DNA from: Utricularia gibba
Lineage: Eukaryota > Streptophyta > Magnoliopsida > Lamiales > Lentibulariaceae
Reading direction: 5' to 3'
Assembly: GCA_002189035.1 (NCBI GenBank)
Contig: NEEC01000002.1
Coordinates: 3,495,001-3,559,000, forward strand
Length of the DNA: 64,000 bases
The translations under genes were made by a program, and so were the position numbers. Under the pieces are notes generated by a model. The model did not search any database. It had not been told where the DNA came from and saw only the letters and a program-made list of their open reading frames with translations. Shown one piece after another: positions 24,717-37,535 of this stretch; the first letter of the stretch is position 1; the number at the start of each line of letters is the position of its first letter.

Positions 24717-25269
24717 ACATTCATTAATATTATGTGAACTTGTCTAATGAAAATTATAGAATTTAAATAGAAAATACCTAATAAGCAATAATGCTACAAA
24801 CAGCTTAACTTACCTTTACTAGTGTTGAGAAACATGCAGTGGTTGGACAAACAAGGTTTATTTCTTCTTAGTTGGAATTGCCACCTAGACAGCACAAGTG
24901 CTTGATGTGGAAGTTACTCACATTTTTGGAGCATACCCATGTTTTGAAGTCGAAGAACAATGGATAAAAATAATCAATGTGAAGAAAAAATTGAATGTGA
25001 CATTTTTTTTGTAATCCAAAACAAGTGAGCACATTTGTGCATGTGTAGTGACAACACGATGAGTTGGTGTAAATGTTATCAAACATTATATTATCAGGAT
25101 TACATAGTGATTGTTTCTTGTTTGGTGAGATCCAAACCCAGGAGGTTTCCTCATTAGGGTTTACTTGGCTACATCTTTTGTTCAATGTTTATTTTCTTTC
25201 TTATAATCCTATGCACATGTTAATATGAGAATTGTTGAACCCACCAGAACAATTGATCAAGATTCATAG
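24717..25269. other. Spacer ending in copia leader-like sequence
   Basis: No gene seen. The stretch from about 25232 (TTGTTGAACCCACCAGAACA) recurs in diverged form at about 27828 and looks like the leader just before a copia gag. Confidence 0.4.
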
Positions 25270-26345
25270 CAGGAGTCGTCACCTCTAGTGTCAACAATTA
25301 TTATCGGAGTCATGAAGTGCACAGGGTGTCAAAGTTGAATACCACAAATTATTCATTGTGGCAGTCGAAAATCAAATATGCTGTAGTGTGCAAAGATTTT
25401 TCAGAACCAATTACTGTAGGAGCTATGCATACAACAAGTGTTGAAGAATTCGATTGGTAGAAGCTTCATCTCAAGGCTATTGCAATTTACCTCATCGGAT
25501 TAGTGAGTTTAAAGATGCACAACAATTGTGGAAAGCCTTAGAGGAGATGTTTTGACCTAATAATGTGCTTAACAAACTCACCTCTACAAGATCATATCAT
25601 GGCTAAAATGTAAGGATTGGCAATTCCATATTTGAACATCTTGGCATCTTTAAAGATATAGTTGATCAATTAATGTATGTGAAGATGAGGAAATCAAAGT
25701 TATACAACTTCTTGATACACTACTAGAGTCATGAGAAACTCTAGTGATTACATTGAGTAATTCGTCTAGTGTTGGGATGCGATATGATGCTATAACTACT
25801 GCATTATTACAAGAGGAGCTTCGGAGGAAGGGCAATGATCTTGAAAGAGGTTCTTTGTCATCAAGGATGTTGGTGTCTAGTGACGGGAAGTGTAGAGGCA
25901 AATCCAAAAAAAGGAATAGACATAAATGAGAAGTCAAAATAGAGAGATAAATCTCAGAAAAAACAAGGCAAATATGAGAAATGATATAAGTTTTAATCCT
26001 GTTTTTGTTTTGATAAGAAAGGACATCTACAAAGAGATTATCATGAATATAAGCAGTCACTACAAGAAACCAAAGAGTTAGTTGAGAGCAGCACTTCAAC
26101 ATATTTGAATAATGTAAATGATGATCTATTAGTTTTATTAGCAGCAAAGGTGGGCGTGATAGAGTTGGAGAATTCATGGTTTATGGACTCTATTGCCTCG
26201 TTTCATGCAACTTGTATTCTAGATGGGTTGATCAATTATAAATGTTCTAGGGTTGATCAGTTCATCTCAGACATAATAGGCATTGAAGATCTTTAATTAG
26301 TAACCAATATGGGAATGCTACTCAATTTAAAAGATGTGCAACATG
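25270..26345 (+). mobile_element. Ty1/copia remnant: gag and protease start
   Basis: Broken plus-strand frames in copia order. KLNTTNYSLWQSKIKYAVVC near 25340-25400 is the UBN2-type gag start. LVITLSNSSSVGMRYDAITT then ALLQEELRRKGND (25744-25830) is the gag C-terminal part. Near 26000 a zinc-knuckle remnant CFCFDKKGHLQRDY has the last Cys changed to Tyr and irregular spacing. At 26170 SWFMDSIASFHATC corresponds to the protease D-S/T-GA motif with Gly lost. It ends abruptly, with no integrase or reverse transcriptase. Confidence 0.8.
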
Positions 26346-29057
26346 TGCCAACTGATGCTGTGTAAAATTTAATCATATTTGTAGCATTTTCAGTGTTAAG
26401 AGTATGAAATTAGGTGAGTTAGAATAGAGAGAAAAATTAAAAATTAGCATTGGTAACTTTATTTTTTGAAAAAACTTGTTTGGGAACAATTTTGCTTTAA
26501 TAGACGGGATGGAGTGAATTGATTGTTCATTCATGCCCCGGAATAGCCAGTCCATCAGGGCTATACTACGTACTCTAATCAATCTGCACAATCATTATTA
26601 GTTCAACGGTAAAACAAGAAATGCATATCTACATGCACGATGAGATAAGAGGAGCCAGTGGGAAAGAAGGAACAAGCTTTTCCATGACACACAACATGGG
26701 AGAGAAGAGAGAATTCCAATTTATGGAGGCTTTTTCAATGAGTTTGGAGTGATTTTTTAGAAATTAAGATGAAGAAGGAAAAGTTCCATTGTGATACTGA
26801 AACCAACCTCCAATACCCAGAACCCAGAAAACACAAAGACCCTTTAATCGAGAAGTTTAAAAACAATCCTATTTGAGAAGAAGACGATGCACGCACAAGA
26901 ACCAAACTGAAGCAGCAAAATGAAATATTTATTTTCCTAAACAACTTTATTTCTACCTTTGATTCTGCGAACTTGCTAATTTCTTTTACATTTATTGTTT
27001 GAACATTCACCTTGTTTGAATGTATGCCTCGACTGAACTTATTTGCTTCACCATCTTCATTATTGTTTTCATATGCAAAAATCGAAACAGTAAACTTGAA
27101 GATGTTTCACCTAGTTTTAGTGTAGCTTAATCTAGGATTAGGTGCATGTCCTCCGTTAATTTCCTGATGTACGGATTTACATATTTTGTTTGATGCTTTT
27201 ACATTAGACTAGTACACATATCTTACAAATTTTGGTTAGAGTAGAAATCTACTTCTAGATAAAACCCTTGTTTAATTCTAGCTATGCATAGGACTAAAGT
27301 TTAAAAATCATTTGTTGTCTATAGATCGACTTAGATTTACTGTTACTAAATTACTTTCTTTGCAAATGAGATATACATTGTTTGTTTAGTTTATAAATTA
27401 CTTTGATAAGAAAAACCTTTAGGCATACTATATCTTTCGAATTTTCCATCCATTACCAGCTTTGAGGGTTAATTTACTTTTGGGGGGAGAATTATATGGA
27501 AAAGGTTACAGGCACAACTTTGGTTCATAGGTATGGAAGCTAATACAAGGATCCGTGGTTGTTGCCAATGACTATATGATTGGTCTGTTATACAAAACAC
27601 ACATGCACTATGATCATCATATGCTCAATTCAATGACTGACTAGAATACAACGTATGTGCTATGATACAAGAGTTTTGACCACTTTGTTAGCAACATAGA
27701 TGCAGTGATTGTCCATTATAGGGCTCATAGATGAATCCACTGTTTTGTCTCCTTGTGAGAGCTGCATCTACGGGAAGCAGCATCCGGTAATATTTTGGAC
27801 AAATTTGCATGTGCTACACACGTGAATTGTTGAACCCGCTAGCACAGCTTATCAAGCTTCACTACAAGAGTCATCAACTTGAGTGTCAACAATTCGGAGC
27901 CTAGAAAATATTTCCATTAAGGAAAAGTTGAACGTAAGTAGCAAAATCCTCAAAGAATTTGCCGAAAACTACTCACACTCTGTCGATAGGAATGCTTGAT
28001 AGAGGGTACATATAGCTAATTTTTCATATTCATTTTAAATATTCATTTTTATTGTGATTTTAATGATCATTTAACCATAAAGTTTTTAATATTAACCATA
28101 AATGTACCAAAATATTTGAACTTTACTTCAAGTATGCCTATCGTGGAATCCGCCATCTCAATAGCACGAATCTAAAAAAAAAAAAGAGGAAAAGAAAAAT
28201 GAGAAGTTATAAGAAAATAACTTGACAAATCAATATATTTGAATCCTGGCGGAGGTGAAGATTTTTTTTATGTCAAAAAGCAATGTTAAGAGATAACTCT
28301 GAAATTGGTTCATAATTTGGAAAATTTTATGGTATCAATTGCATGATTCATAAATTACATTTGATGTAAAAGCAATAAACATTTAAATTCATTTAGAAAA
28401 TAAATGGGTGTGTGTTAATGAAAGGTAAAGGCACTTTGAGCGTCTATATGGATTTGTTTTATGAGTTGGAAGAAGTTATGGGGCCTTAAAGATAATAATT
28501 CATCATTTATATTTTATTTATATGAAAATTCAAAATTATGTTATCATAACCACCTTCAACACCACAGATGTAGGTGTTGTCCCAAAATAATACAATCTTG
28601 TGTTAATGATCTGATTAAATGGTGGTGACATGAGGCTTGATAAGCATATATTCCTTTAAATCCATATGATTGAGTTGGGGTCAGGCCCACCACTTCATTC
28701 TCTCTTTCTTTCTTTTTCTTTTTTTTTTTGTTTGCTTGTTAATTACATGTGTTTATCGTGATTTGGCTCAATCTCCTCCTCCTCATCAAGAATGATTGAT
28801 TGGAAATGTCATCGTGAGTGAGACATTTGGCGATTTACAGTAAACTTTAGATCTGTTAATCCAAATTATTAGTAGAGTGGTGACGGTTGCTGGTTTTCAA
28901 TCACCCGCGCACTACAAAAAAAAAAAAACAAAGACATGACACTCACCAACGTATCTTTGTATGGATGGATGTATGTATCCTCCTCCTCCTGACATGCTTC
29001 TCTACTCTTTTTTTTTTTTTTTTTTATTTATAGTGATCGGAATCAGTATCCTTCTTC
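26346..29057. other. Repeat-derived AT-rich spacer; XTH upstream region at right
   Basis: No host gene recognised. 26640-27460 faintly resembles LTR family A, too diverged to call. 27825-27905 repeats the copia leader seen at 25232. Near 28690-28740 and 29008-29036 there are long pyrimidine/T tracts, the latter just before the XTH start. Confidence 0.4.
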
Positions 29058-30146
29058 ATGGCTGCAGACGCTAAGCTTTTTATTCTTTGTATATTCACTC
29101 TTTGGTCGGCCGCCGCAGTTCAGCCACCGTCGCCGGACGTCTACCCCAGCTCCCAGTTCCCGTCACTCAGTTTTGACACTGCGTTTAGAAACCTGTGGGG
29201 ACCCAGTCACCAAAGAGTTGATACCAGTGGCCTCACCATCTGGCTCGACCGGAGCTCAGGTTTCCCTTAGTTGTTACCTTTTTTTTTTTGAATGGATTGC
29301 GTATGTTTGTGTTACGATGTAGGAAGCGGTTTCAAGTCATTTCGGCCGTTTGGATCGGGGTACTTCGGAGCATCCATCAAACTCCAGTCGGGTTATACTG
29401 CTGGTGTCATCACAACTTTATATGTAACACCGTCCCTCCCTTTCCGAATACTCCTCCTCCATCTCTCAAACCAAGTCCTTGTTTTCTTTTGAGCTTTGTA
29501 GCTATCGAACAATGAAGATTATCCAGGGAACCATGACGAAATCGACATCGAGTTCCTCGGTAAGACGTTCGGAGAAGCCTACACCCTTCAGACAAACATC
29601 TATGTGCGAGGCAGTGGCGACGGCAGGTTGATCGGGAGAGAAATGAGATTCCATCTCTGGTTCGATCCCTCTCAAGAGTTCCATCGCTACTCCATCCTGT
29701 GGACTCCTAGCGACATCACGTAGGCGCACCCCCCTCTCCAAATATAGCTTCATATACTCTTAATGGCTGACTACTGTTAACGGTGATCCAGCTTCTTCGT
29801 GGATGATGTTCCCATAAGAAACTACCCCAAGAAGAGCGCCTCGACATTTCCTCAGAGGCCGATGTGGGTGTACGGCTCCATATGGGACGCGTCGTCATGG
29901 GCTACCGACAACGGCAGATACAAGGTCCATTACCGGTACCAGCCATTTGCTGCACACCTGAAGGATTTCAAAGCGAGCAGTTGCAATGGGCAAGGCGTGT
30001 GCCGAGCGGACGCCGTATGGGGGGGCGGCCTGACGGGGCAGCAGAGAGCGGCCATGCAGTGGGTGCAAGCCCGGTATCTGGTTTATGACTACTGCAGGGA
30101 CAATTCCAAGGACCATTCGCTGACGCCAGAGTGCGGCTGGCGTTGA
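29058..30146 (+). CDS. XTH32: Xyloglucan endotransglucosylase/hydrolase, XTH32-like (group III-A)
   Basis: A secreted GH16 enzyme that cuts xyloglucan in the cell wall and rejoins it to another xyloglucan or to water. Exons: 29058-29259, 29323-29423, 29502-29719, 29792-30146, all GT-AG, giving 291 residues. Residues 1-22 form a signal peptide. The active site [10 protein letters not shown] is at about 112-121, with the nucleophile Glu114 and acid/base Glu118. No N-glycosylation Asn follows it closely. The C-terminal XET domain has four cysteines ([16 protein letters not shown]). The N-terminal [19 protein letters not shown] and the [17 protein letters not shown] stretch match Arabidopsis XTH31/32, whose group is known for strong hydrolase activity; that property is inferred here from group membership. 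It is tail to tail with RFWD3 on the other strand, and an AC repeat at 30303-30318 lies in its 3' flank. Confidence 0.95.
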
Positions 30147-30679
30147 TTTTTCAACGCAGATGTACCAGTCTGTGGGTGACTGATGTGAGCTGCTTCTCAT
30201 TCCCTGTCTTTCCATACGGAGCCAAAAACATAACACCACCACCACCTCATCATTGCACTTCCGAGCCTTGAAAAAGAAATATTGGATGTGTCTGCTCCGT
30301 CGACACACACACACACACGGTGGCATCATTAAAGCAAATCAACAGTGGGTATCCTTGAATCTTACCTGAAAAAAATGGACAGCAAATCCATCGTTACACT
30401 GACACAGGACCTACCACTTGTATGCTCGATGCGGTGAAGGAAAAGGATGCTCCAGCAAGTTTCCTACACCAGCCAAGTGGAGCTTTCGATGAACAGGAAG
30501 ACCTATCCTCCACCGTCAGCATGCACAGCAGCCAGGGGAGCAATACATACATAATGACGAAGCCTAACCAAAACAAAAACTATTCTGGTTAATAACCTAC
30601 TCCACAAACTGGGCCCTTGTTGATCCAATCCTCCCTTGCTATGCCAGTGGGGATGGATGACCAAGAGATACACGGCCAG

Positions 30680-30823
30680 CTGCAAGTACAAAAGTCATGC
30701 AGGACGCTTAAAAATTAACCAACTTGCGCATTTGAAGAGTCTTCTCTATCAACAATCATGAAGGACGGTTATACTGCATAAAATGCATAAAAAAACTAAT
30801 TAAAGTGTGAAGAAGAAAAATAC
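30680..30823 (-). other. Possible 3' UTR intron of RFWD3
   Basis: On the minus strand the stop codon TGA is followed by AG/GTATTT, a good donor, and a TTGCAG acceptor occurs 144 nt later. The position just after the stop would not be expected to trigger decay. Inferred from splice signals alone. Confidence 0.4.
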
Positions 30824-30825
30824 CT

Positions 30826-33800
30826 TCAGGATAGCTTGGCTGTAAACAGTTTCATGGTGTCGTTGGATAGACAACCAAGTATTCCTACACTTGAGAGACC
30901 TTTGAACTTGATGTCAAGAGCAGGGGATTGAAGTTCAATAAAATCAGCAACTGTAAGAGATGGGAGCTCTTTGAACCTAAGTTGACATGTAAGCTCATCC
31001 ACAGAAGCAAATACAGGATTCTCATAAACTCCATCCACTATAGCAGATTTTGGCAGTCGCATAGCATTGACAGTTGAACAAGTTTGTTTAAGCTTTTGGT
31101 ATGACCCACAACTTTTATCGTAAAGGACATGAATCCCAGGAACTGGCGTAGTGGCTGGAGTGATTATGGATTCAGATCCTTCAATCTTAGCACGATATGA
31201 GGCAACAATATGGTTACTCAAATTGGAATATGAAACCGATATACAGACACCTTCAGTTCCTGATTCAGGGATAAAATATGGCCTGTACAGGGAATAGATT
31301 GTAAATGAGACACAGGAGAAAAAAGGGCAATCAAACTCGCAGAATGGCAGTCAAGGAAAACGTGCAAAGGATAGCAGAAAAAGATAGAAATCCTCATACT
31401 GGGAAATTTCAGCATTTGAGTTGCCGAATGGTGCTGATATGGCCAGAAACACTTTTAAAGACAAGCAGGAAAATTTTCAAAAAAAAAAAAATTACTCCTA
31501 CTATAACCAAAGTGAAAAAAGCTGATAGACAATACTGCTGGAGAAAATACAAATTAATGGCAACGGTGACTTTCTGTAGCACAATAATGACACGTACATA
31601 CATAAATAAAAATGCAATGGAAAAATTCCTAAAAGTAAACAAATGTGTGCTCATAAGTATCTGCTTTCTATTCTGCTCGTAATTAAAAAATATGTGGTTT
31701 ATCAAGTCTAAAAGCTTTCAAGCATTCAGAGACAAAGAAACGTTACAACATTGCCTTTGCTCATTGCCACCGAAATTCCATTGACACAAGCCAACAGAAG
31801 ATGCAGTAAGAATGCTTCTGATGCTAGAACTCATGCTAGGACTAGTTGAAAAGGAATGAAGCGTATGGATAGGATTGGTTGGCATTCCAGCCATGCATTC
31901 CACAGATGCTGCAGTGTGGCGCATGTCAAATTGCATCACGGTGCCATTCTGTGGCGATTTAACTAGTTAGGAAATACAATTGGTGAAGAGACAACAAAAA
32001 TACGCAAATTCTAAGAACCTGCAAGCCCGTGTATAGATAATGCGAATTGCAAATATCCCATGAACATGACCAAGAAGCAGCCTGACAGTTTCATATTGCA
32101 ACTAGCACGTAAGTCTAAAAGGTAAAAGAAAAAAAATAGAAATGAATTTTATACGTGAAAAAATAAAACAAATGAAAGTAAGGATTTATACCGGCAAATT
32201 ATAAGTGAGAATGGTGTTGTTGCTTTCTGTGCTGACAAACAGATTATTGAACAATGTTAACCAACTCCAAAAATAACTCATTGTTTCAGAGGAGATATAA
32301 TAGATGTGAGAGGTAGAGGAGTCACCTAAGAACTGACAACTTCTTCCCCAAGGACGCCAACAACACAAGTCTATCATATGGAGAAGCCTGAACGTCCTTG
32401 ATAGCTTTTAAGTTGGGAGGAAGTGGGATATCCTCCATCGCATGATTAGGAGAAAAACCTACCTGCAAAATACTGGTAGTCAGCCACCATACAGCAGTGG
32501 CATCATAATACTTCAATCACTTGAATCTGCTATTATTATAATGCCTTTAAGTGTGGCAACCACAGGGTAAACAATAGTTACACTACATACAACACAGTAA
32601 GCTTTACTTTGGTTAGGACATGAGCACCTCCACACACTGGAAGCCTCCTGGCAACCACACAAATTTGACTTGAAACATCAATGTCAAATATTCGGGCACC
32701 TTCGACATGAAAATCCATCTATAATGTCAAGACCAAGTTCATCAGTTATTTAATAACGATTAAAATACAAATGCCATAAAATTCATACAATTTAGAACAG
32801 AGGCATCGTTTGCTTTGCATATCTATGGCCTTGCCAATGAAAGTAATGAATAAGAGAGATGATACCTGCAATGAAAATTCACTTGGACGCCTTTCCCCCC
32901 AAAAATTAGGTACTGTATCAGGTCCCGCATTCAAGAAAGAAAAAAAGAAATAAAGGATTGGCACATTAGATTACATCCATCCACAATAAATATCTTATTG
33001 CACAGACATACGGATGTGTGGTTCTCTTCGATAAGTGTAGGATAATGTTGATGTGCCCAATGTACTGACCGCCCCACCGTCTAAAAGATGCTGTAACTCA
33101 CGATTCCTCTAAATAAAATGACACTTATTATCGTAAGTGAAATGCGAGTGATATGCAATCAAAAAGTGCAACATGTATTCATTAAGAAAATAGTTTCGGT
33201 AAAAGCCATTACCTGAGTCAGCAAGCAACTCCTGAATCAAGGTTTCTTAGGAATAATAGATTTTTTTTTCAAAAAAATGAATTCTTTGTCAAAATTGATT
33301 CACTCAACACATAAAGATCTTTGTATATTAGTCTGTAATAGAAGAGAAGAAAATGAAACAAAACGCTGGATGGTCTGCTTCTACAGGAATGCATGAAAAT
33401 AGAGTGTGCAATTAACATGAAGGAAGATAGTGACACCCAAACAAAATCACAAATATGAACCTCTTTCTCCGATTTCAGTTGATTTTGCAAATCAGCTTCT
33501 CTTTTCTTCCATTCAGCTTCCCTTTTTGGCCAATCCGCACTCTAAGATGTGTCCACCAAAGGAAGAAAATGTTCAAACACAGGATACAAAGGAAACAGGG
33601 ATAAGTCATCTTAACGAATTAATGTTGTTTCGATTTTTTGCCACCACACAAAACATTCAGCTGCCCCAAAATCGCTTGAAAATGATGATACAGTACAAAA
33701 TAAATTACTTGAATCATGAAAGCAGTGGTATAGCAAGACGAGTGCATCTTAATGCCATTTTTGCATTACGATGCAGACAACTAACTATAGAAAACTCCAT

Positions 33801-34805
33801 CGACTCATCTTCAAATACCCTACTTGAATACTTTAAAATTAAAAGACCATAAGTAAAAGAATCACAGGTTCATGCTACTTACAGAAAATAACTAACCTTT
33901 TTCTCTAACGAAGTGCATTTTGCTTCGAGTGACTGCAGCTTCTACAAAATGATTTACAAACAGTGAGATTCGCAGCCTGAATCTACTGAAACTAGACTAT
34001 TCAGTATTTCTTTTGTGCAATCGCGAGCAAGTCGCCACCTTCTGAACTTCTCCATCAACAGCGAGGATTTGGGTTGCATAAAGTTGACGAATATCCTTTA
34101 TTCCACATCTCTTTTTGCACTGGGGGCACTGAGCGATTTGCATAAGGAAAAGTAAGAAACGACAGCATCGATACGCAATCGCCAAAATATGCCAATACTG
34201 CAGAAAAAAGAAATCCTTATGGCTTCCTGGAAAATGAAACATAGAAATCACCTTGCGTGAGCCTTCGCGTCTCAGCCATTTCTTGATACATGATAGCCCA
34301 AATACATGTCCACAAGGCAAACAGCTGAAGAAAAAAAAAGGGCATGAGATTACTGCAATACTGCAAAAAATGAGTGAAAAGATCCTGGAAAAGTAAAACA
34401 GAAAGAAACTACAAACCTGACGCGGTGCTCACCACTTGAAGACCATGCCTCAAGACAAATTGGGCAAACCAATCCATCAATTTCGTCTTGTGAAGCCCGC
34501 CCCGCACCATTCACAAATGTCAATGCGTCCTCACTCCCCTTGCCAGCCCCCACACGTCCCCGGCTTTCAGATTCATCCTCCGCCGCCATAGAGCCACCAC
34601 CATCCTCACTTTCCTGACTATCTACATTGACGACAGCTTGTCGAATCGACACATTGGTAGTAGCAGCGGGAGAATCCACGAAAGTGCCATTACCCACATT
34701 CAACCCCAAGGCTCCCATGAAACTCTCGTCGCCGCTAACTCTTGGCACGTCATGATGATGTTCAGCCGCTTCCTCCTCCGACTCCATCTCCCAACCTTCC
34801 TCCAT
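30826..34805 (-). CDS. RFWD3: RING/WD40 E3 ubiquitin ligase, RFWD3-like
   Basis: The family ubiquitinates proteins such as RPA during DNA-damage repair in animals; a nuclear role in plants is inferred. Minus-strand exons: 34805-34417, 34324-34252, 34128-34039, 33941-33897, 33541-33461, 33108-33012, 32912-32866, 32718-32608, 32462-32326, 32231-32192, 32081-32019, 31948-31755, 31282-30826. Phases agree, giving 607 residues. An acidic N-terminus is followed by a RING (CPICLEAW at 114, then CGHVFGLSC and CPQC at 155), with Gly where a classical RING has Cys, as in animal RFWD3. Next is a coiled coil of about 60 residues (SLEAKCTSLEKK through KSEKERNRELQHLL), then a WD40-like region (HVEGARIFDID, WSCSWDICNSHYLYTGLQNG, MQFDMRHTA). 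The intron after 31755 has a GC donor. The start is the first in-frame ATG. Confidence 0.93.
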
Positions 34806-35725
34806 AACATCAGTCAAAAGGCCCCTTAAAATGGTGGAAGTAATCAGGATCCATGCACTTGGGTCAGATGTGGTTTGGGAAAGTTGCCGTTGCCGCCGGA
34901 TTCCGCGAAAACAATTATGTTGTGGTAAATTTCGGGTCAGGCCTCAGACCCGACCCATTCTAAGCCCGACGCCAAAAACGCAATGTGAACGAGGGCGAGC
35001 CTTCCGGTGGGGCCCGTTGCTTTATTAATTGGGATTGAATGCATAATGGAGCCAGGTAGAAGACACGAGTAAATCGTTTTCTAAGACACGGGGCACGTGC
35101 CATCACGCGCTCCTTCCATTTGTCATGCTTTTGTTCCTATTTTGGGTTGTCCGGGAAGGAGTCTCTGAATCTGCATTCCACTCCGGTTGACTTGACGAGG
35201 GTCATGATCATCCGGTTTTTCTAAGAAATCAGGTTGACTAGTCGGAAAGGGAGCCTTAATAATTGCAGCATTTGAGTAATTAATTCCACTGAGAGAGTTC
35301 TCTCGCTGGCGTCGCCTTCGCACCATCCTGCAAAAGCCAAAAAGTGAGTGAGTGGTGGTGGTGGACAGCAAGGAATTTAGCACACACCTACTTGCTCAAA
35401 AACAAACTTCACAAACTTGGAGTGGCGGCAGCACCTCATCCAGGTTTCCAGGCATTCGCCTGATTCTTAAGAGATTTCCCATCTGACAGCCCCCATTTTT
35501 AACCACTGATTCACTATCAACTGTTGCAACAAACCTATCTTCTTGTGATCTCCACTCGAAAACCTATCCAAATCTTCCTTCTTTTTATGCGGTGCCCGTA
35601 TGCCGATGTGGGAATGTCGTGTCTGAGAGTTTGTGGATCTTTTTGGATTTCCGCTTTCTTTTTGTGTTTACTAGTGGAGGAGTAATTTGGAGTTCTGTGG
35701 TTGATAAGAAACAGATTCGGTGAAG
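34806..35725. promoter_or_regulatory. Head-to-head intergenic region of RFWD3 and ACR9 with a G-box
   Basis: A 920-bp spacer between divergent start codons. It holds a palindromic GGCACGTGCC (35092-35101; core CACGTG 35094-35099), the site of bZIP/bHLH factors, about 290 bp upstream of the RFWD3 ATG. A minus-strand open frame at 35123-35383 has an acceptor-like CAG before its second Met but no recognised family; I treat it as probably non-coding. Confidence 0.5.
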
Positions 35726-37535
35726 ATGGGGATTCTGTTTGATGATGCGGTGATCTTTAAGGAATCGGAGAAAGAAGGAGAGCCCAATGTGATTACTGTA
35801 AATTGCCCAGACAAGACTGGCTTGGGTTGCGATCTTTGCCGAATTATCCTATTTTTTGGTGTCACCGTTGTCAGAGCCGGTGAGTTTTCATCTTTTTTTA
35901 GTTGATTTCCTTTCTCCAAATGCATGTTCCCTTCAGGGGAATGAATGAATATTCACAAATTTTGCTGTCCTCTAGTTTTGTCTTGTGAAGCAAAGGTTCT
36001 AGAGTAGAAATCAGGCATAAAGTTAGGACGCATAAATACTTCGGAACTGTATATGGGGGAAATAGCATGAACTGCAAGTGAAACGTAGTTGCATGCGATT
36101 TACTTGTGTGGTTACAGATTTATCGACGGACGGAAAATGGTGCTACGTGGTGTTTTGGGTCATCGGCAAGCCGAGTTCAAGGTGGGATCTTTTGAAGAAA
36201 CGCCTGATGGAAGCTTGTCCTTCATGTTCGTTGGCCTCTGCAATTTCATGCTACATAGATGAGGAGCAAACTCCTCGGAGTCCTGAGGTCTTCCTCTTGA
36301 AATTATGCAGCCATGATCGCCCGGACCTTTTGCACGGTACACTCGATGTTCAGCAGACCTCATCTGAATTATGGTTATGTCAGATTAGAATTTCTTGTGC
36401 TTTTTCCGGAAGCTGAAAACTTTTCCCATTTGATGGGGTCTTGGCAGATGTGACCAAGGTTCTCTTTCTGCTCGAACTCACCATTGAGAGAGTGAAGGTG
36501 TCCACAACTCCTGATGGGAAAGTGATTGATCTCTTCTACATAACGGACATAAGGTTTTCTCCTTGTGTGTGTTTGAGCATTCACAGGCTTGTGTAAAAGG
36601 CCGAAAAGGTGCTCAATTTGCTAGACGTTCTTACCAGGGAACTTTTGCATACGGATGGCCGAAAGGAGGATGCTTATCACCATCTCAGGGCTGCTCTTGG
36701 GGATGCAATGATCAGCTGTAACATCGAAAAGGCTGGCTCGGAAATTGCTTCTTGCTCCCAAGGGCCGTCGTTTCTCTCGGATGATGTCATTGAAGAGATG
36801 TTCAATGCTGAGATTAGCAACGGGTCTGGAGATAGCGCATCTGCATTGAGATGCCCCTCCATCAAAGTAGATAACTCCTTGAGCCCTTCTCACACACTCG
36901 TCCAAATCGTATGCCAGGATCACAAGGGCCTGCTGTACGACGTGATGCGGACTTGCAAGGATTACAACGTAAAGGTAATGATGTTTCTGCTGTCAAACTC
37001 CGGTGCGCCCCTCTGCTCACCCAGTGCAGCTGATGGTGATGCAGATTTCTTATGGACGTTACACCAAGAAAGGAGACAAGGAATGTCAGCTGGAGTTGTT
37101 CATCATGCAAGCAGATGGCAAGAAGCTAGTTGACCCCAACAAGCAGAGTTCTTTGAGTTACCGCCTACGAATGGAACTCAGTCGCCCTCTCCGAGTTGCA
37201 ATGATCAGGCGGGGCCCCGACGCTCAGCTTCTGGTTGCCAATCCGGTGGAGTTATGCGGCAAGGGCCGACCCAACGTCTTCCATGACATTACAACAGCTC
37301 TCAAAACCCTGAACAGATCAATATTTTCGGTTCGTTACCCGTCCATGTTTCATTTTCTTCGCCTTGCCAAACGCTTCAGCTGACTATTACGGTTTCACAG
37401 GCTGAAATCTGGCGGTACATGATCGGAGGCCGAGAGTGGGAGGTGTACAGTGTTTTACTCGAAGAAATGGAAGGCGGCGGCCCGGTTTCGAAGAAGCGGA
37501 TCGAGGAAGCAGTCTGGAGCAAGCTGATGAGCTAG
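35726..37535 (+). CDS. ACR9: ACT domain-repeat protein ACR9
   Basis: Plant ACR proteins carry repeated ACT domains and are thought to sense amino acids or nitrogen status; the ligand is unknown. Exons: 35726-35879, 36118-36336, 36448-36553, 36638-36974, 37045-37329, 37401-37535, all GT-AG, giving 411 residues. The first ACT unit holds ITVNCPDKTGLGCDLCRIIL (about 24-43). The second holds LLKLCSHDRPDLLHDVTKVL with TTPDGKVIDLFYITDIR. The third holds LVQIVCQDHKGLLYDVMRTC. A last unit includes LRVAMIRRGPDAQLLVANPV and ELCGKGRPNVFHDI. The opening MGILFDDAV, ESEKEGEP and VFWVIGKP match ACR9 better than its sister ACR10. The start was chosen at ATG 35726, six bases after a non-ATG in-frame codon. A short AG repeat (about 37543-37558) follows the stop. 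Confidence 0.95.

Noticed and set aside
26640-27460. Possible fourth copy of LTR family A
   Set aside because: Only short similar words are shared and no TGATAA/TTATCA termini or target duplication was found.
33213-33231. A 19-nt exon-like segment of RFWD3 (CAG, then GAGTTGCTTGCTGACTCAG, then GTAATG)
   Set aside because: It has good splice signals but 19 nt would shift the frame; joining exon 33461-33541 directly to 33012-33108 keeps a continuous coiled coil in phase.
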